Source of the DNA: Pantanalinema sp. GBBB05
GTDB lineage: Bacteria > Cyanobacteriota > Cyanobacteriia > Leptolyngbyales > Leptolyngbyaceae
NCBI GenBank assembly: GCA_016743235.1
Contig: VRZD01000021.1
Coordinates: forward strand, 58,906 to 122,905
Direction of reading: 5' to 3'
Length of the DNA stretch: 64,000 nucleotides
Positions within the stretch are counted from its first letter, which is position 1. Each line of letters opens with the position of its first letter. The notes beneath the pieces were generated by a model. That model was not told the origin of the DNA and did not search any database. It saw only the letters and a program-made list of their open reading frames with translations. Of this stretch, positions 63,941-64,000 are shown in pieces. The position numbers and the translations under genes were made by a program.

Positions 63941-64000
63941 ATGACCCCAGAAGATCAAGCGCAACTGCAACAAAGCATTGATACCATTGCCCAGATTCTC
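63941..64000 (+). CDS. Start of a gene running off the window (possibly ISKra4-type transposase)
   Basis: From ATG 63941 the frame is open to the window end: 20 residues, MTPEDQAQLQQSIDTIAQIL. The ribosome site may be AGGAGAG at 63911-63917, which is rather far. N-termini of the form MTPE(D/E)xxxLQ...IAxIL are, from memory, typical of ISKra4-family transposases of cyanobacteria, but 20 residues are too few to be sure. Confidence 0.35.
   Translation, partial: MTPEDQAQLQQSIDTIAQIL

Noticed and set aside
1..64000. tRNA, rRNA, prophage or integrase genes
   Set aside because: I scanned for tRNA T-loops, rRNA-like blocks and integrases and found none that I could support by eye.

Overview
The window is chromosomal DNA from a cyanobacterium, probably a large-genome filamentous type; the species cannot be named from the sequence. 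The evidence is the many HIP1-like GCGATCGC/CGATCG palindromes, very large multi-PAS histidine kinases with the H-box GQLVAGVAHEINNP, and families that I know mainly from cyanobacteria (DUF928, DUF1822, DUF3124, DevBCA exporters, CHASE2/CHAT proteins). Genes are dense on both strands. I see no tRNA, rRNA or CRISPR array.

Layout. 1-7.4 kb: the tail of one hybrid kinase, a membrane histidine kinase and a 1505-aa hybrid kinase. 7.6-18.1 kb: a short-type malate:quinone oxidoreductase, a Gln/Arg-rich secreted protein, an HdeD-like membrane protein, Dps, a delta-60/FG-GAP repeat protein, an orphan Dam-type methylase divergent from a type IA topoisomerase, and a small GspE-N-like protein. 18.3-35.0 kb: a lipid locus described below. 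35.2-36.8 kb: a DUF3124 lipoprotein and a YihY-type membrane protein. 37.6-42.3 kb: an arsR-gapdh-arsJ arsenate detoxification set with visible operators, then a merR-thioredoxin-permease metal(loid) operon. 42.4-48 kb: ilvD and a three-gene two-component operon. 48.2-53 kb: an operon with an asparagine-synthase-like amide synthetase and a PLP fold-III protein without its Schiff-base lysine, followed by a zinc-ribbon membrane protein. 53-59.2 kb: a sigma factor, DUF1822, CHAT-CHASE2 and DUF928 cluster. 59.6-61.9 kb: another histidine kinase. 62.1-64 kb: an intact IS1-family element with an 8-bp target duplication, a decayed IS3-family relic and the start of one more gene.

The most interesting region is 18.3-35.0 kb, which looks like a complete locus for making, glycosylating and exporting a sphingolipid-like lipid. 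Its core is one 1101-aa protein that fuses a fatty-acyl-AMP ligase, an acyl carrier protein and a serine-palmitoyltransferase-like alpha-oxoamine synthase. It overlaps a gene resembling 3-ketodihydrosphingosine reductase and is followed by an MGDG-synthase-like glycosyltransferase. All three lie downstream of a DevC-DevA-DevB exporter whose ATPase carries two cyclic-nucleotide-binding-like domains. A Wzx-type flippase is divergent from this operon. A neighbouring divergent pair of transcription units adds a second acyl-AMP ligase with a second glycosyltransferase, and an LRAT/NlpC-type thiol acyltransferase candidate with a geranylgeranyl-reductase-like flavoprotein and a cyclopropane-fatty-acid-synthase-like methyltransferase. 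No classical ceramide synthase is visible; the LRAT-like protein is the best candidate for N-acylation. This pathway is inferred from gene content, and the end product is not known.

Secondary systems of interest are the amide synthetase/lysine-less PLP operon (48.2-51.8 kb) and the CHAT protease-like cluster with its own sigma factor (53.1-59.2 kb).
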